A DNA stretch of 32,754 nucleotides from Gaiellaceae bacterium (GTDB lineage Bacteria; Actinomycetota; Thermoleophilia; Gaiellales; Gaiellaceae), in contig JAJTCQ010000023.1 of assembly GCA_021323315.1 (NCBI GenBank), positions 1 through 32,754 of the forward strand, written 5' to 3'. Each line of letters opens with the position of its first letter. Position 1 is the stretch's first letter. This document shows, one piece after another, positions 32,401 to 32,754 of this stretch. The notes below the pieces were generated by a model that saw only the letters and a program-made list of their open reading frames with translations, was not told the DNA's origin and searched no databases. A program made the translations under genes and the position numbers.

Positions 32401-32754
32401 ATCCGACCGGAAGCGCCGAGGTCGTCGTCTTCAACTCGACCTACGCCGCCGCCCGCGAGCTTCTCGAGGCGGACCGCATCCTCGTCGTGAAGGGACGGGT
32501 GGACCACAAGCAGGCGGGGGAGACGAAGCTGGTCGCGAGCGAGGTGAGCGCATTCGAGTCGGCGTTGGTCAGGCGCGAGGTCCGCCTTCGCATCGATGCG
32601 CGCCAGGCGCCTGCGGGGGTCGTCCGGGAACTCGCGCTCCTCGTCGCCGACTATCCGGGCGACGCGCCTGTCTACCTCGCCCTCGAGACATCGCTCGGCG
32701 AGCGCACGCTCGCCCTCGGCCCCGACTATCGCGTCAAGCCGGAGGCCGACTTCT
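29409..32754 (+). CDS. dnaE: DNA polymerase III alpha subunit (partial, runs off the window)
   Basis: Replicative polymerase catalytic subunit; 1115 residues are visible and the gene continues past the end. The PHP domain is intact with its metal-ligand clusters ([29 protein letters not shown]). Palm motifs include [11 protein letters not shown] and PDMDIDF with the catalytic Asp394 and Asp396. Fingers and thumb contain [27 protein letters not shown] and [26 protein letters not shown]. Helix-hairpin-helix and OB-fold segments ([20 protein letters not shown]) follow. This is the DnaE1 type. The full PHP ligand set suggests a functional proofreading domain. GTG 29409 is the only start that includes the PHP domain. 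Confidence 0.96.
   Translation, partial: [1115 protein letters not shown]

Noticed and set aside
1-32754. tRNA, rRNA, insertion sequence or prophage genes
   Set aside because: No cloverleaf, rRNA-like stretch, transposase or phage structural gene was seen on either strand by reading; a covariance search was not possible.

Overview
This is a very GC-rich bacterial window. The gene content (an RpoD-type sigma factor, FtsZ, DnaE, an actinobacterial-style Lhr helicase and a secreted protein ending in a Cys-rich tail) and the many apparently leaderless GTG/ATG starts suggest a high-GC actinobacterium, most likely a deep lineage such as Thermoleophilia. That placement is inferred from style and content; no rRNA or other marker was tested. 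The contig looks chromosomal. I see no tRNA, rRNA, CRISPR array, insertion sequence or prophage.

Layout. 44-1123: principal sigma factor with an odd start. 1139-5011 (+): two M20-family peptidases (one PepT-like), a VOC protein and an SDR oxidoreductase, tightly packed. 5008-7711 (-): HxlR regulator, SAM methyltransferase and YtcJ-like amidohydrolase, the last two translationally coupled. 7745-8217 (+): a decayed VOC fragment followed by an intact VOC gene. 8262-9635 (-): Amt ammonium transporter with a terminator-like hairpin in its leader. 9797-10978 (+): acyl-CoA dehydrogenase. 10982-13138 (-): large secreted protein with Ig-like repeats. 13221-15255 (-): HhH-GPD DNA-repair-type protein, phospholipase-D-like protein and the C-terminal half of a DUF1996 protein, joined by 4-nt GTGA overlaps. 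15292-19587 (+): Lhr-type helicase, divergent from that operon with only 36 bp between starts. 19735-20955: unknown 406-aa protein. 21023-22167: 68-aa protein coupled to a bicupin. 22214-24423: ParA ATPase running, through one frame change and no intervening stop, into FtsZ. 24451-26276: gamma-glutamyltransferase and GNAT acetyltransferase. 26273-28403 (-): 665-aa coiled-coil protein with a recent 204-bp internal tandem duplication and perhaps a 41-aa partner. 28566-29030 (-): dual-specificity-type phosphatase. 29106-29351: small unknown protein. 29409 to the end: dnaE, cut by the window edge.

Two window-wide signals stand out. First, many genes are preceded by a TANNNT hexamer ending 6 (sometimes 8-9) nt before the start codon, with no Shine-Dalgarno sequence, which is the signature of leaderless mRNAs; this also fixes several start sites. 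Second, the parA-ftsZ region codes continuously with a single-base phase change at about 23104. It is either a real or mis-sequenced ParA-FtsZ fusion or a frame-coupled pair, and is the most unusual item here.
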